Below are positions 18,638 to 26,947 of a stretch of 64,000 nucleotides of DNA, piece after piece. Every line of letters starts with the position of its first letter. Position 1 is the first letter of the stretch. Below the pieces are notes generated by a model that saw only the letters and a program-made list of their open reading frames with translations, made no database searches and was not told where the DNA came from. A program made the position numbers and the translations under genes. Location of the stretch: positions 166,175 through 230,174 of the forward strand of contig NZ_BMGG01000006.1 in NCBI RefSeq assembly GCF_014640075.1, given 5' to 3'. The DNA comes from Chelatococcus reniformis. Lineage in GTDB: Bacteria; Pseudomonadota; Alphaproteobacteria; Rhizobiales; Beijerinckiaceae.

Positions 18638-19312
18638 TCAGCCCTCACACCGGGTTGCACCGCGCAGACGGACGATCGTCAAGTCGGCCTCCAGCAGGGC
18701 CTTTTCGTCGGCGAGCTTGGCTTCCTCCAACGCTGCGAAGCGCGCCTGCATCGCCACCAGGCGCATTGCGAGCTCGTCCACCGTGGCCCGCAGTTCCTCG
18801 CACGTCGCCGCGTCACCGGCTGCCGCGCAGCTGTCCGCCGGCGGTGCGGCGCCATCACCCTCCGCCGCGGCCGCCCGCAGCGCCAAGCTGGCGATCACGG
18901 TGGACGCAGACACGGGTCCAACCGAACGCTCGAGCTCGATGACGATGTATCCCTGCGCCGCCTGCCTGCCCGCCAGCGCCGCCCGGCGGGCCAGTCCGAG
19001 CACGGTTCGTGGCCTGCCGAGCCACCCAAAGGAGATGATGTGATCGTCGGGCACGCCGTGCTGGCGCAACACGTTCTCTACGAGCCGCGCAGCCTCGTCC
19101 GGCCGACCGGCGAGTAGGCGCCGCATGAGGCCTATCAGCACCCGCGGGTCCGCCATCCACGCCGCAGCGCCGCGGATCGCCCGGCGCAGGCTTTCATCCC
19201 CGTCCAGGGTTGCGCCGGGCGAACAGGTCACACACGCCGCGGCGGAATGCACGCCGATCCGCGCGTCATCGCAGGTGAGCCGGGGGCCGGCCCCGGTCGA
19301 GCTCTCGCGCAT
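18638..19312 (-). CDS. hypothetical protein with C-terminal coiled coil
   Basis: A 224-residue protein I do not recognise. Residues 1-130 are mixed and include three cysteines near the N-terminus and an arginine-rich helical part (LIGLMRRLLAGRPDEAARLV). Residues about 165-215 (CEELRATVDELAMRLVAMQA and on) have the heptad pattern of a coiled coil. No signal peptide or membrane segment. It lies upstream of the GT4-GT2 fusion on the same strand and may help organise that enzyme, but this rests on position only. Confidence 0.6.
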   Translation of the reverse strand: MRESSTGAGPRLTCDDARIGVHSAAACVTCSPGATLDGDESLRRAIRGAAAWMADPRVLIGLMRRLLAGRPDEAARLVENVLRQHGVPDDHIISFGWLGRPRTVLGLARRAALAGRQAAQGYIVIELERSVGPVSASTVIASLALRAAAAEGDGAAPPADSCAAAGDAATCEELRATVDELAMRLVAMQARFAALEEAKLADEKALLEADLTIVRLRGATRCEG

Positions 19313-19452
19313 CTCCAGATCCCCGATGTGGCATTCGGGCCCTCCGATCGGACAAGGGCTCCGGATTCATGTCGGTCGCGGGCCGGAGCCTGAGGCCAAC
19401 TCCGGATCAACCGGGCGCAATATCACCTGCGTATGCAAAGGCTGCACGACGC

Positions 19453-19476
19453 AAAAAAGGGCAGCCCGAGCTGCCC
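19453..19476 (-). terminator. minus-strand terminator upstream of sRNA 1
   Basis: Read on the minus strand it is a 7-bp hairpin (GGGCAGC-TCGG-GCTGCCC) followed by six T. It would stop leftward transcription before it enters the coiled-coil gene from the sRNA region. Confidence 0.65.
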
Positions 19477-19523
19477 CCTTCCGCCTTGCGGCCGAACGTC
19501 GTCCACCCCATGTCTTCGCAGTC

Positions 19524-19600
19524 GCAGCAGAGATGCTGCGCCGCCCTTCTTGGGCGTTTCCTCCCTAGACTTGGGCTGCGCGTTGCGCGGCCCTTTTTTT
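19524..19600 (+). ncRNA. suhB/alpha-r8 (MmgR-like) small RNA, copy 1
   Basis: A 77-nt candidate in three parts: GCAGCAGAGATGCTGC and the hairpin CGCCC-TTCTT-GGGCG (19542-19556); a single-stranded TTTCCTCCCT (19557-19566); and an intrinsic terminator with stem GGGCTGCGC/GCGCGGCCC (19573-19593) and seven T. The TTTCCTCCCT element between two hairpins is, from memory, the hallmark of the alphaproteobacterial suhB RNA (alpha-r8; MmgR in Sinorhizobium meliloti), a trans-acting Hfq-bound RNA able to pair with Shine-Dalgarno sequences. Its upstream promoter is weaker than that of copy 2. Confidence 0.82.
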
Positions 19601-19863
19601 ATGCCCGGTCACCCTAGCGAAGATGGATACGACCGCAACAGCTTTCCCCGCAATCCGCTCTTGTTCGGCCAGCCCTCGGCAGATGGAGGCTCCGGGCCCC
19701 TGTCGCCGTTGTGAGCCGGTTCCGGGGTTCTCGCGCTATCAGGCCTCCCGGGTCCTCGTGGGGCGCCCCGGCGCGCAGAACTGCCCGCAGCGATCACGAC
19801 GCCGTGCCCGGGCAGCCTTGGCCACATTCTCATACGCAGGCGTCAACAATCCCCATCTCGTGC

Positions 19864-19909
19864 AAAAATGCCAATATGCAGGGCATAAAAAAAGGCAACC
19901 AGTGTTGCC
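19864..19909 (-). terminator. two stacked minus-strand terminators upstream of sRNA 2
   Basis: Read leftward, GGCAAC-ACTG-GTTGCC (19894-19909) is followed by seven T, then ATGCC/GGCAT (19868-19886) is followed by a further T-run. The arrangement mirrors that before copy 1. Confidence 0.6.
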
Positions 19910-19918
19910 GTCTTGCTA

Positions 19919-19947
19919 TTGCGATGGTCGACCACCTGCACTAGATT
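19919..19947 (+). promoter_or_regulatory. sigma-70-type promoter of sRNA 2
   Basis: TTGCGA (19919-19924), a 17-bp spacer and TAGATT (19942-19947) make a good vegetative promoter. Transcription would start 7-8 bases further on, at about 19955, exactly where the sequence shared with copy 1 begins. Confidence 0.65.
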
Positions 19948-19954
19948 TTGCAGT

Positions 19955-20028
19955 GCAGCAGAGATGCTGCATGCCCTCCTTGGGCGTTTCCTCCCTAGAC
20001 TTGGGCTGCGCATTGCGCGGCCCTTTTT
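19955..20028 (+). ncRNA. suhB/alpha-r8 (MmgR-like) small RNA, copy 2
   Basis: Nearly identical to copy 1 over its whole length: GCAGCAGAGATGCTGC, hairpin GCCC-TCCTT-GGGC (19973-19985), single-stranded TTTCCTCCCT (19987-19996) and terminator stem GGGCTGCGC/GCGCGGCCC (20003-20023) with a T-run. Differences from copy 1 fall mainly in loops, in the base pair closing the first stem and in the linker, as expected for two functional paralogous RNAs. It lies 320 bp upstream of the MFS transporter gene. Confidence 0.84.
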
Positions 20029-20160
20029 CTTGGGACGAACCCTAGCCTCCGGATGGTCCCGGGCGCAACAGAAATTCCGTCGTTTCGCTGCATTTTTTTG
20101 ACAGGTTCCGTCTACGGCTTCTCACGATATTGAAATAGCTATCTTTTTCGGTGGGGCATT

Positions 20161-20198
20161 CGGAGCCACGTGCCTCAGCCGGAGCCACGTGCCTCAGC
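20161..20198. repeat. two tandem copies of a 19-bp repeat
   Basis: CGGAGCCACGTGCCTCAGC occurs twice in direct succession (20161-20179 and 20180-20198). Each copy contains the palindrome CACGTG. It lies 150 bp before the MFS transporter start and could be a double operator or a replication-slippage duplication. Confidence 0.55.
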
Positions 20199-20347
20199 GG
20201 AGAGGCGCCCACCAGTCCGTGGCGCATGCTGCAGCGGCCATCGCGTGGTGCTATGGTGCCACCATCCGCGAGGCCTTTCCCTGCCTGCGGGGCGCTACGG
20301 ACGAATCAGCGCAGGCGAGCCCTTCCGATCCCTCCGACGAGTCTCAC

Positions 20348-21646
20348 ATGTTCGCGAGCCTCATGCTGGCCAGGCGCTTCGCGCCGCTGTTCTGGTGCCA
20401 GTTCTTCAGCGCCTTCAACGACAATTTCGTCAAGAACATCCTTGTCATCCTGGTGCTGTTCAAGCTTGGCGGCGCCCAGGCCGGCACCTTGGTCACGCTG
20501 GCCAACGCCTTCCTGGTGGTCCCGTTCTTTCTGTTCTCGGGCGTGGCCGGCGAGCTAGCGGACCGCTTCGACAAAGCCTTCGTGGCTCGGCGGGTTAAGG
20601 CGGTCGAGATCGCCGTCGCCGCGGTCGCTGCGGCGGGTCTCTATGTCCACTCACTGCCGGTCATGTACGCGGCGCTGTTCGGATTGGGTGTCATCGCCGC
20701 TCTGTTCGGCCCAATCAAGTACGGCATCCTGCCCGATCATCTGCGCCCACAGGAGCTGCCGGCTGCCAACGCGCTCATCGAGGGCGCGACGTTCCTCGCC
20801 ATCCTCGGCGGCACGATCGCGGGAGGACTGGCGATCGGCAGCAGCGACGAGGGCACCGTCGCACTGGCGATGGTGGCGATCGCCCTGCTCTGCTGGATTT
20901 CCTCGCTGCTCATACCGCACACCGGAGAGGCCGCGCCGACGCTCGCCGTGCAGCGCAACATCCTGCGCTCCACAACGGCCCTGATGCGCGTCCTGTCGCA
21001 GGAGCGGCGCCTGCTGCGGGCTGCGTTGGGTGTCAGCTGGTTCTGGCTGACCGGTGCAGTGACGCTCTCGCTCGCACCCACGTTGGTCAAGCAAAACGTC
21101 GGCGGCAGCGAGGACGTGGTGACGCTGGTGCTCGCGCTGTTCTCCATCGGCATCGGCATCGGATCCGCCGGCGCCGCCATGCTGGCGCGCGGGCGCATCA
21201 TCCTGTGGCCGGTGCCCCTCGCCGCAGCGCTCATCGCGGGCTTCGCGCTCGATCTCGGCCTAGCGGCGGGCGGCCTCGGCCCGCCGTCGCACGCGGTTGG
21301 CGTGCCGGAGCTGCTCGGCCAGTTCTGGGGCGTGCGGCTCGCCGTCGATTTCGTCGGCCTCGCGGTCGCCGCGGGCCTCTTCGTCGTGCCCCTGTTCGCG
21401 GCCCTGCAAGCCTGGTCGCCCGGCGCCCAGCGTGCCCGAGTCGTCGCTGGCACCAATGTGCTCAACGCGCTGTTCATGACTGTCGCGGCGCTCCTCACGG
21501 CGGCGCTGCAGGCCGCCGGCGTCCAGGCGCCGGCGCTCATTGCTCTGCTCGGCCTATTGAACGCGGCCGTGGCCGGCCTCATTTTCTTCGCCTTCCCGGG
21601 CTTGAAGCGGGTGAGAATGCCGTCGGACCATGCCAGCTCGTCGTGA
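20348..21646 (+). CDS. MFS transporter, LplT-like
   Basis: A 432-residue inner-membrane protein with about 12 hydrophobic segments. The N-terminus (FWCQFFSAFNDNFVKN) and the loop GPIKYGILPDHL are typical of the MFS subgroup that contains the lysophospholipid transporter LplT and the transporter half of Aas-type fusions. A role in flipping lysophospholipids inward for re-acylation is therefore possible, but no acyltransferase gene is attached or adjacent. The ATG at 20348 is preferred because earlier in-frame starts lie in the intergenic repeat region. Confidence 0.82.
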   Translation: MFASLMLARRFAPLFWCQFFSAFNDNFVKNILVILVLFKLGGAQAGTLVTLANAFLVVPFFLFSGVAGELADRFDKAFVARRVKAVEIAVAAVAAAGLYVHSLPVMYAALFGLGVIAALFGPIKYGILPDHLRPQELPAANALIEGATFLAILGGTIAGGLAIGSSDEGTVALAMVAIALLCWISSLLIPHTGEAAPTLAVQRNILRSTTALMRVLSQERRLLRAALGVSWFWLTGAVTLSLAPTLVKQNVGGSEDVVTLVLALFSIGIGIGSAGAAMLARGRIILWPVPLAAALIAGFALDLGLAAGGLGPPSHAVGVPELLGQFWGVRLAVDFVGLAVAAGLFVVPLFAALQAWSPGAQRARVVAGTNVLNALFMTVAALLTAALQAAGVQAPALIALLGLLNAAVAGLIFFAFPGLKRVRMPSDHASSS

Positions 21647-21759
21647 CCCGTCCCGATACCCCGCCGGATGCAGTGCCCCGGCGCTTTCCCCCCGCGAGCG
21701 CAAGGGTCGCCGTCACCATGCGCCGCGCCCGCCCTTCCCCCCGTGATCCAGGACACTCG

Positions 21760-24408
21760 ATGCGTACCGATTCCCCGCCCGTCATCCGCCTCGAGGACTA
21801 CCGTCCGACCGATTATCTCATCGACACCGTCGATCTCGACTTCAATCTCGATCCGAACGTCACCAAGGTGACCGCGCTTCTGTCGCTGCGTCCCAATCCG
21901 CTCGGCCGGCCGAACGCGCCGCTCGTGCTCGATGGCGACGAGCTCCTGCTCAACGACCTCCGCCTCGACGGCACGCCCCTCGACGCGAACGCCTACACGG
22001 CGTCGCCGCAGGGGCTGACACTGCACGCTCCGCCCCAGCGGCCGTTCGAGCTGCGCATCGAGACGAGCGTTAATCCCACGGCCAACACCAAGCTCATGGG
22101 CCTGTTCCGCTCCAACGGCATCTACTGCACCCAATGCGAGGCCGAGGGCTTCCGCCGGATCACCTATTTTCTCGACCGCCCCGACGTGCTCTCGGTGTAC
22201 ACGACGCGGATCGAGGCGGCGGTCGAGGAAGCGCCGCTGCTCCTCGGCAACGGCAATCGCGCAGACGCCGGGCTGATGCCGGGCACCGGCCGTCATTTCG
22301 TCGTGTGGCACGATCCTCACCCCAAACCGGCATATCTCTTCGCCATCGTTGGTGGGCGCCTGGACACCGTGTCGGAGGTCTACACGACCCAGTCCGGCCG
22401 CCGCGTCGACATCGCCATCCACGTCGAGCAGGGCAAGCGTGAGCGCGCCACCTATGCACTCGACGCCCTGGCGCGCTCGATGCGCTGGGACGAACGGGTG
22501 TTCGGCCGAGAATACGACCTCGACGTGTTCAACGTCGTCGCCGTCTCGGACTTCAACATGGGCGCCATGGAGAACAAGGGCCTCAACATCTTCAACGACA
22601 AATACGTGCTGGCGAGCCAGGACACCGCAACCGATAGCGACTATGCCAATATCGAAGCGGTCATTGCCCACGAATACTTCCATAATTGGACGGGCAATCG
22701 CATCACTTGCCGCGACTGGTTCCAGCTCTGCCTCAAGGAGGGGCTGACCGTCTTCCGCGACCACGAATTCTCCGCTGACGAGCGCTCGCGGCCGGTCAAG
22801 CGCATCGCCGACGTGCGCACCCTGCGGGCGGCGCAGTTCGTCGAGGACGCCGGGCCGCTCGCCCATCCGGTGCGGCCGAACCGCTACCGCGAGATCAACA
22901 ACTTCTATACGGCCACCGTCTACGAGAAGGGCGCCGAAGTCGTCCGCATGCTCAAGACCATGCTCGGCGACGATGTCTTCCGCAAAGGCATGGACCTCTA
23001 TTTCGAGCGCTTCGACGGGACGGCAGCGACCATCGAGGACTTCCTATCGTGCTTCGCCGAGGCAAGCGGCCGCTCGCTCGATCACTTCTCCGAGTGGTAC
23101 GCACAAGCCGGCACCCCGATCCTCACCGCCTCCGGATTCTACGACGAGGTGAGCCGCACCTACCGGCTGGACCTGCGCCAATCCACGCCGCCGACGCCCG
23201 GCCAGCCCGAGAAGAAGCCGCTGGTCATGCCGATCGCCATGGGGCTGGTGGGCGAAGGCGGCCGCGACCTGCCGTTGGTAACGGACAACGACGTCGCCCT
23301 ACATGACGGCGTTCTGATCTTCGACGAGGCGGCGACCAGCGTGACCTTTCACAACGTCACGGAGAAGCCGGTGCCGTCGCTACTGCGCGGCTTCTCCGCG
23401 CCGGTCCGCTACGATATCGACCTGTCCGACGACGAGTTGCTGGTCCTGTTCTCCGCCGACAGCGATCCCTTCAACCAGTGGCAGGCGGTCCAGACGGTGT
23501 TGATTCGTCAGTTGATCAAGGGCACCGAAGCGGTGAAGACCGGCCGCAGCCTGCCCCCCAGCGACCGCCTGGTGCGCGCGCTTGCCGAGTTCACTGCGGC
23601 GACGGCGGAGCAGGATGCCGCTTTCGCCGCCCAGGTGCTGACCTTGCCGACCGAGAGCGATATCGCCCGGGAGATCGGCCGCGATGTGGATCCCGACGCG
23701 ATTCTCAGCGCCCGGCGGGCCATGAAGCGCCAGTTGAGCGAGGCCCTGCTTCCCACCCTCGAACGGCTCCACATCAAGCTGGCCTCGAGCGACGCGTTCA
23801 GCCCGGATGCGTCCAGCGCCGGTCGGCGGGCTCTGCGCAACGCGGGGCTCGATTTGATCGCCGCCGCCGACCCCGAGCGTGGCGAGCAATTGGCGGCCGA
23901 ACGCTACGCGGCGGCCGACAACATGACCGACCGCATGGCCGCGCTGGCCACGCTGGCGCTCATTCCGGGCGCCGGCCGCGAGGACGCCCTCGCGGACTTC
24001 GCCGCCAGGTTCGCCCACGACCCCCTGATCATGGACAAGTGGCTGGCGCTGCAGGCTATGATCCCGGAACCGCAGACGCTCGATCGGGTCAAGGGCCTGA
24101 TGCAGCATCCGATCTTCACGCTCACCAATCCCAACCGGGCACGCGCGCTGATCGGATCTTTCGCCATGGGCAATCCAACCCAGTTCAACCGGATCGACGG
24201 TGCTGGCTTCGATCTGCTCGCCGACGTGGTTCTGAAGCTCGATCCGCTCAACCCACAGGTCGCGGCCCGCCTGCTCACGGCCTTCCGCACCTGGCGCATG
24301 CTGGAGCCCGGCCGACGCCTGAAGGCCGAGGCCGCGCTCAAACGCGTCGCCGCGGCCGGCAACTTATCCCCAGACGTGACCGATATCGCCGCGCGCTCGC
24401 TTGGCTAG
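21760..24408 (+). CDS. pepN: aminopeptidase N
   Basis: An 882-residue zinc aminopeptidase of family M1 that removes N-terminal residues from peptides in the cytoplasm. It has the substrate-binding GAMEN motif (FNMGAMENKGLN), the zinc motif HEYFHNWTGNR with the distal Glu about 19 residues on (LKEGLTVFRD), and the tyrosine in TATVYEKGAEV. The N-terminus, IRLEDYRPTDYLIDTVDLDF, is that of the proteobacterial PepN group, and the length matches. AGGA lies 6 bases before the ATG at 21760; a much longer in-frame extension upstream overlaps the transporter gene and is rejected. Confidence 0.95.
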   Translation: MRTDSPPVIRLEDYRPTDYLIDTVDLDFNLDPNVTKVTALLSLRPNPLGRPNAPLVLDGDELLLNDLRLDGTPLDANAYTASPQGLTLHAPPQRPFELRIETSVNPTANTKLMGLFRSNGIYCTQCEAEGFRRITYFLDRPDVLSVYTTRIEAAVEEAPLLLGNGNRADAGLMPGTGRHFVVWHDPHPKPAYLFAIVGGRLDTVSEVYTTQSGRRVDIAIHVEQGKRERATYALDALARSMRWDERVFGREYDLDVFNVVAVSDFNMGAMENKGLNIFNDKYVLASQDTATDSDYANIEAVIAHEYFHNWTGNRITCRDWFQLCLKEGLTVFRDHEFSADERSRPVKRIADVRTLRAAQFVEDAGPLAHPVRPNRYREINNFYTATVYEKGAEVVRMLKTMLGDDVFRKGMDLYFERFDGTAATIEDFLSCFAEASGRSLDHFSEWYAQAGTPILTASGFYDEVSRTYRLDLRQSTPPTPGQPEKKPLVMPIAMGLVGEGGRDLPLVTDNDVALHDGVLIFDEAATSVTFHNVTEKPVPSLLRGFSAPVRYDIDLSDDELLVLFSADSDPFNQWQAVQTVLIRQLIKGTEAVKTGRSLPPSDRLVRALAEFTAATAEQDAAFAAQVLTLPTESDIAREIGRDVDPDAILSARRAMKRQLSEALLPTLERLHIKLASSDAFSPDASSAGRRALRNAGLDLIAAADPERGEQLAAERYAAADNMTDRMAALATLALIPGAGREDALADFAARFAHDPLIMDKWLALQAMIPEPQTLDRVKGLMQHPIFTLTNPNRARALIGSFAMGNPTQFNRIDGAGFDLLADVVLKLDPLNPQVAARLLTAFRTWRMLEPGRRLKAEAALKRVAAAGNLSPDVTDIAARSLG

Positions 24409-24469
24409 ATGTAGCGCCTCAACCAAGTACACCACCCACATCTAGCGATATCTAAGGGCCCAGCCACCG

Positions 24470-24510
24470 CCGGACGGATTCGACGTTAACTTTAATCGAA
24501 TCTTGTCCGG
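24470..24510. promoter_or_regulatory. long dyad with two GANTC sites upstream of the PAS-kinase gene
   Basis: CCGGAC..GATTCGA pairs with TCGAATC..GTCCGG around a 12-base centre containing GTTAAC, with only a one-base asymmetry in the arms. The arms contain GATTC and GAATC. It follows pepN by 60 bp and precedes the kinase start by 115 bp. It may end the pepN transcript or bind a regulator. Confidence 0.45.
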
Positions 24511-24625
24511 TAACCTTTCGGCAACACTCTGGACAAAGAGCGCGAACACGACTCTGATGGCCTCGATTCGGGAAGATGCGGCACATCGACCTGTATCTGG
24601 TTGAGGATTCCGAAGGGGGCCACCG

Positions 24626-26947
24626 ATGGCGCGCGGCCAAGCCGCGACGGCGTGCGACCCTGCACGCGCGGCGACGATTCTAGGTGTAGCCAGGTCAATC
24701 ACTCACCCGGCCTTCGGCCGATTGGTCGCGGCCGAGCCCTGGCTGAAGCTCGCCGTCCCGACGCTGCTCGGCGTGTTCCTGGCCACCCTGGTCGCCAGCG
24801 CAACGATCCAGGCTCTCGACACGCGGGCCGAGACCATCGACGACACCATCACCGCCGTCGACCTCGTCGCTTCCACCATCGCCGGCCAGGCGACAGCGCG
24901 CGCCGCGCAGGCGCCCTTGGACACGGCGGGCATCCGCGCGCTCCTCGACCGCGCCCTTCCGACCTCGGCCTTCGTCAGCGGGCGGTTCGCTGCCGTGTCC
25001 GACGGCAGCGGCACCATCGTCGCCGTGACCCCGCATGGCATCATCCCGCCCGCCGGCACGCTGACCGATCTCCTGGGCAACGCCCAGGCGCTGACCACCT
25101 TCGCCGATCGCGCTGGGGTGATGCTCATCTCGCTCGCCAACGGCGACTGGGCCGTCGCGACCGTCCGCACCCTTCCCGCTCCGCTCGGCCAGGTCGCCGT
25201 GGTGCATCCGCTGTCCGGCGCCCTGGGCTCATGGAAGGCCCGCACGTGGAACCACGGCACGCTGCTGATCACCGTGAGCCTGGTGCTGATCGCCATTGCC
25301 GTCGCCTACTTCATGCAATCGGCTCGCGCCCGCACGGCCGACGAGATCTGCGAACGGGTGAAGGACCGGGTCGACACGGCGCTCAACCGCGGCCGGTGCG
25401 GCCTGTGGGACTGGGACATCGCTCGTGGCCGGATCTATTGGTCCGACAGCATGTACGCGCTGCTCGGCTATCATCGCCACGACGAGTTCCTGTCGTTCGG
25501 CGAGATCAACGCATTGGTGCATCCCGACGACGGCGATCTGTACGCCCTGGCCGATATGCTCGTGTCGTCCCAGGCCACCACCGTCGACTACGAGTTCCGC
25601 ATCCGCGATGCCGAGGGCAACTGGGTGTGGCTGCGCCACCGCAGTGAGCTCGTCGAGACCGACGAGGGCGAGGGGCCGCACCTGATCGGCATCTCCGTGG
25701 ACGTCACCGAGCAGCGCCGCATGGCGAGCCTCAAGCAGACCTCGGACAACCGCTTGCGCGACGCCATCGAGAGCATCTCGGAAGCATTCGTGCTGTGGGA
25801 CGGCGAGAACCGGCTCATCACCTGCAATTCCAAGTTCCAGAGCTTGCATCGGCTGCCGCCGGACATGGCGCTGACGGGACGCAGCTACGACGAGGTGATG
25901 GAGGCTGGCAGCCTGTCGGTCGTGCATACGCACAGGCTGCCGGGCCCCGCCCGGGCGAGCAGCGGCAACACCTTCGAGGCCCAGCTGGCGGACGGGCGCT
26001 GGCTGCAGGTCAACGAGCGGCCGACGAAGGACGGCGGCCACGTGTCCGTAGGAACGGACATCACCGCGCTGAAGCGCCACGAGGAACAACTCGTCGATTC
26101 CGAGCGGCGGCTGTTGCAGACGGTCTCCGACCTGCGCCGCTCACGCCAGACGCTCGAGGCCCAGGCCCAGCAGCTGGCCGATCTCGCCGAACGCTATCTG
26201 GAAGAGAAGGGCAAGGCCGAAGCCGCCAACAGGGCGAAGTCGGAGTTCCTGGCCAACATGAGCCATGAGCTGCGCACACCGCTGAACGCCATCATCGGCT
26301 TTTCCGAACTGATGGAGTCGGGCATCTTCGGCAGCCTCGGGAGCTCCAAATACGAGGAGTATTGTCAAGACATCCACACCAGCGGCGAGTATCTGCTGCG
26401 GCTGGTCAACGACATCCTCGACATGTCGCGCATCGAGGCGGGCCAGATGCGGCTGGACAAGCAGCAGGTCGGCGTCGAGCAGGTGGTATCCATGGCCATC
26501 GACGCGGTCCGGGAAGCCGCCATTGCCAAATCCATCGAGATGAGCGTCGAGGTACCGAACGAGCTGCGCGTCCATGCCGATCCGCGGGCGCTCAACCAGA
26601 TCCTGGTCCATCTGCTGCGCAATTCGGTCAAGTTCACGCCGGAGGGGGGCCGCGTCTGCGTCCGCGCCCGAGCCATCGCCGGCTCAGCCAACATCTACGT
26701 GGAGGACAGCGGCATCGGCATCCCCGCCGACGCGCTCGCCAAGCTGGGCCGCCCGTTCGAGCAGGCCGAAGATCAATTCGACAAGACCTACAAGGGTGCA
26801 GGGCTCGGCCTCGCCATCTCCAAATCGCTGGTGGAAATGCACGGCGGCTCGCTCAGGATCCGCTCCAGCGTCGGCACCGGAACCGTGGTGCTGGTGCACC
26901 TGCCGGTGAACGGCAGCGTCGAGGGCGACCTACCGGCGGCGGCCTAG
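24626..26947 (+). CDS. membrane PAS-domain sensor histidine kinase, PleC/DivJ-like
   Basis: A 773-residue kinase. A first membrane segment (about 42-64) and a second (about 207-230; LLITVSLVLIAIAVAYF) flank a periplasmic region of about 140 residues. Two PAS domains follow (about 255-365 and 375-480), then a short coiled coil, the HisKA domain with phospho-acceptor H547 in NMSHELRTPLNAIIGFSELM, and the ATPase domain (N-box LVHLLRNSVKFTPEGG, G-boxes DSGIGIP and GAGLGLAIS). The wording of the H-box and of the DILDMSRIEAG segment is that of the alphaproteobacterial PleC/DivJ group, which controls DivK and the CtrA cell-cycle pathway. AAGGGGG precedes the ATG by 6 bases. No response regulator gene is adjacent. 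Confidence 0.88.
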   Translation: MARGQAATACDPARAATILGVARSITHPAFGRLVAAEPWLKLAVPTLLGVFLATLVASATIQALDTRAETIDDTITAVDLVASTIAGQATARAAQAPLDTAGIRALLDRALPTSAFVSGRFAAVSDGSGTIVAVTPHGIIPPAGTLTDLLGNAQALTTFADRAGVMLISLANGDWAVATVRTLPAPLGQVAVVHPLSGALGSWKARTWNHGTLLITVSLVLIAIAVAYFMQSARARTADEICERVKDRVDTALNRGRCGLWDWDIARGRIYWSDSMYALLGYHRHDEFLSFGEINALVHPDDGDLYALADMLVSSQATTVDYEFRIRDAEGNWVWLRHRSELVETDEGEGPHLIGISVDVTEQRRMASLKQTSDNRLRDAIESISEAFVLWDGENRLITCNSKFQSLHRLPPDMALTGRSYDEVMEAGSLSVVHTHRLPGPARASSGNTFEAQLADGRWLQVNERPTKDGGHVSVGTDITALKRHEEQLVDSERRLLQTVSDLRRSRQTLEAQAQQLADLAERYLEEKGKAEAANRAKSEFLANMSHELRTPLNAIIGFSELMESGIFGSLGSSKYEEYCQDIHTSGEYLLRLVNDILDMSRIEAGQMRLDKQQVGVEQVVSMAIDAVREAAIAKSIEMSVEVPNELRVHADPRALNQILVHLLRNSVKFTPEGGRVCVRARAIAGSANIYVEDSGIGIPADALAKLGRPFEQAEDQFDKTYKGAGLGLAISKSLVEMHGGSLRIRSSVGTGTVVLVHLPVNGSVEGDLPAAA

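Larger units (their letters stand above)
19313..20347. other. 1-kb non-coding region carrying two tandem small RNA genes
   Basis: Lies between a minus-strand hypothetical gene and a plus-strand transporter gene. It contains two copies, 430 bp apart, of a small RNA unit, three minus-strand terminator-like hairpins, a tandem 19-bp repeat and AT-rich stretches unusual for this window. Short open frames here have no ribosome binding site or family signature. Nothing could be assigned to 19607-19863. Confidence 0.7.

Noticed and set aside
20066-20099. Possible intrinsic terminator ending in seven T before the MFS gene
   Set aside because: The stem GCAACAGAAA/TTTCGCTGC has two mismatches and no gene or RNA clearly ends there; left out as too weak.
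19369-20101. Several 60-140 residue open frames in the small RNA region
   Set aside because: They lack ribosome binding sites, cross the two RNA units and terminators, and show no recognisable family.
20098-20131. TTGACA as -35 element of a promoter for the MFS gene
   Set aside because: A perfect TTGACA is followed by no acceptable -10 at 16-18 bp; the nearest AT-rich element is 22 bp away.
24484-24496. CtrA binding site (TTAA-N7-TTAA) upstream of the PAS kinase
   Set aside because: Two TTAA halves are present but only 2 bp apart, not 7.
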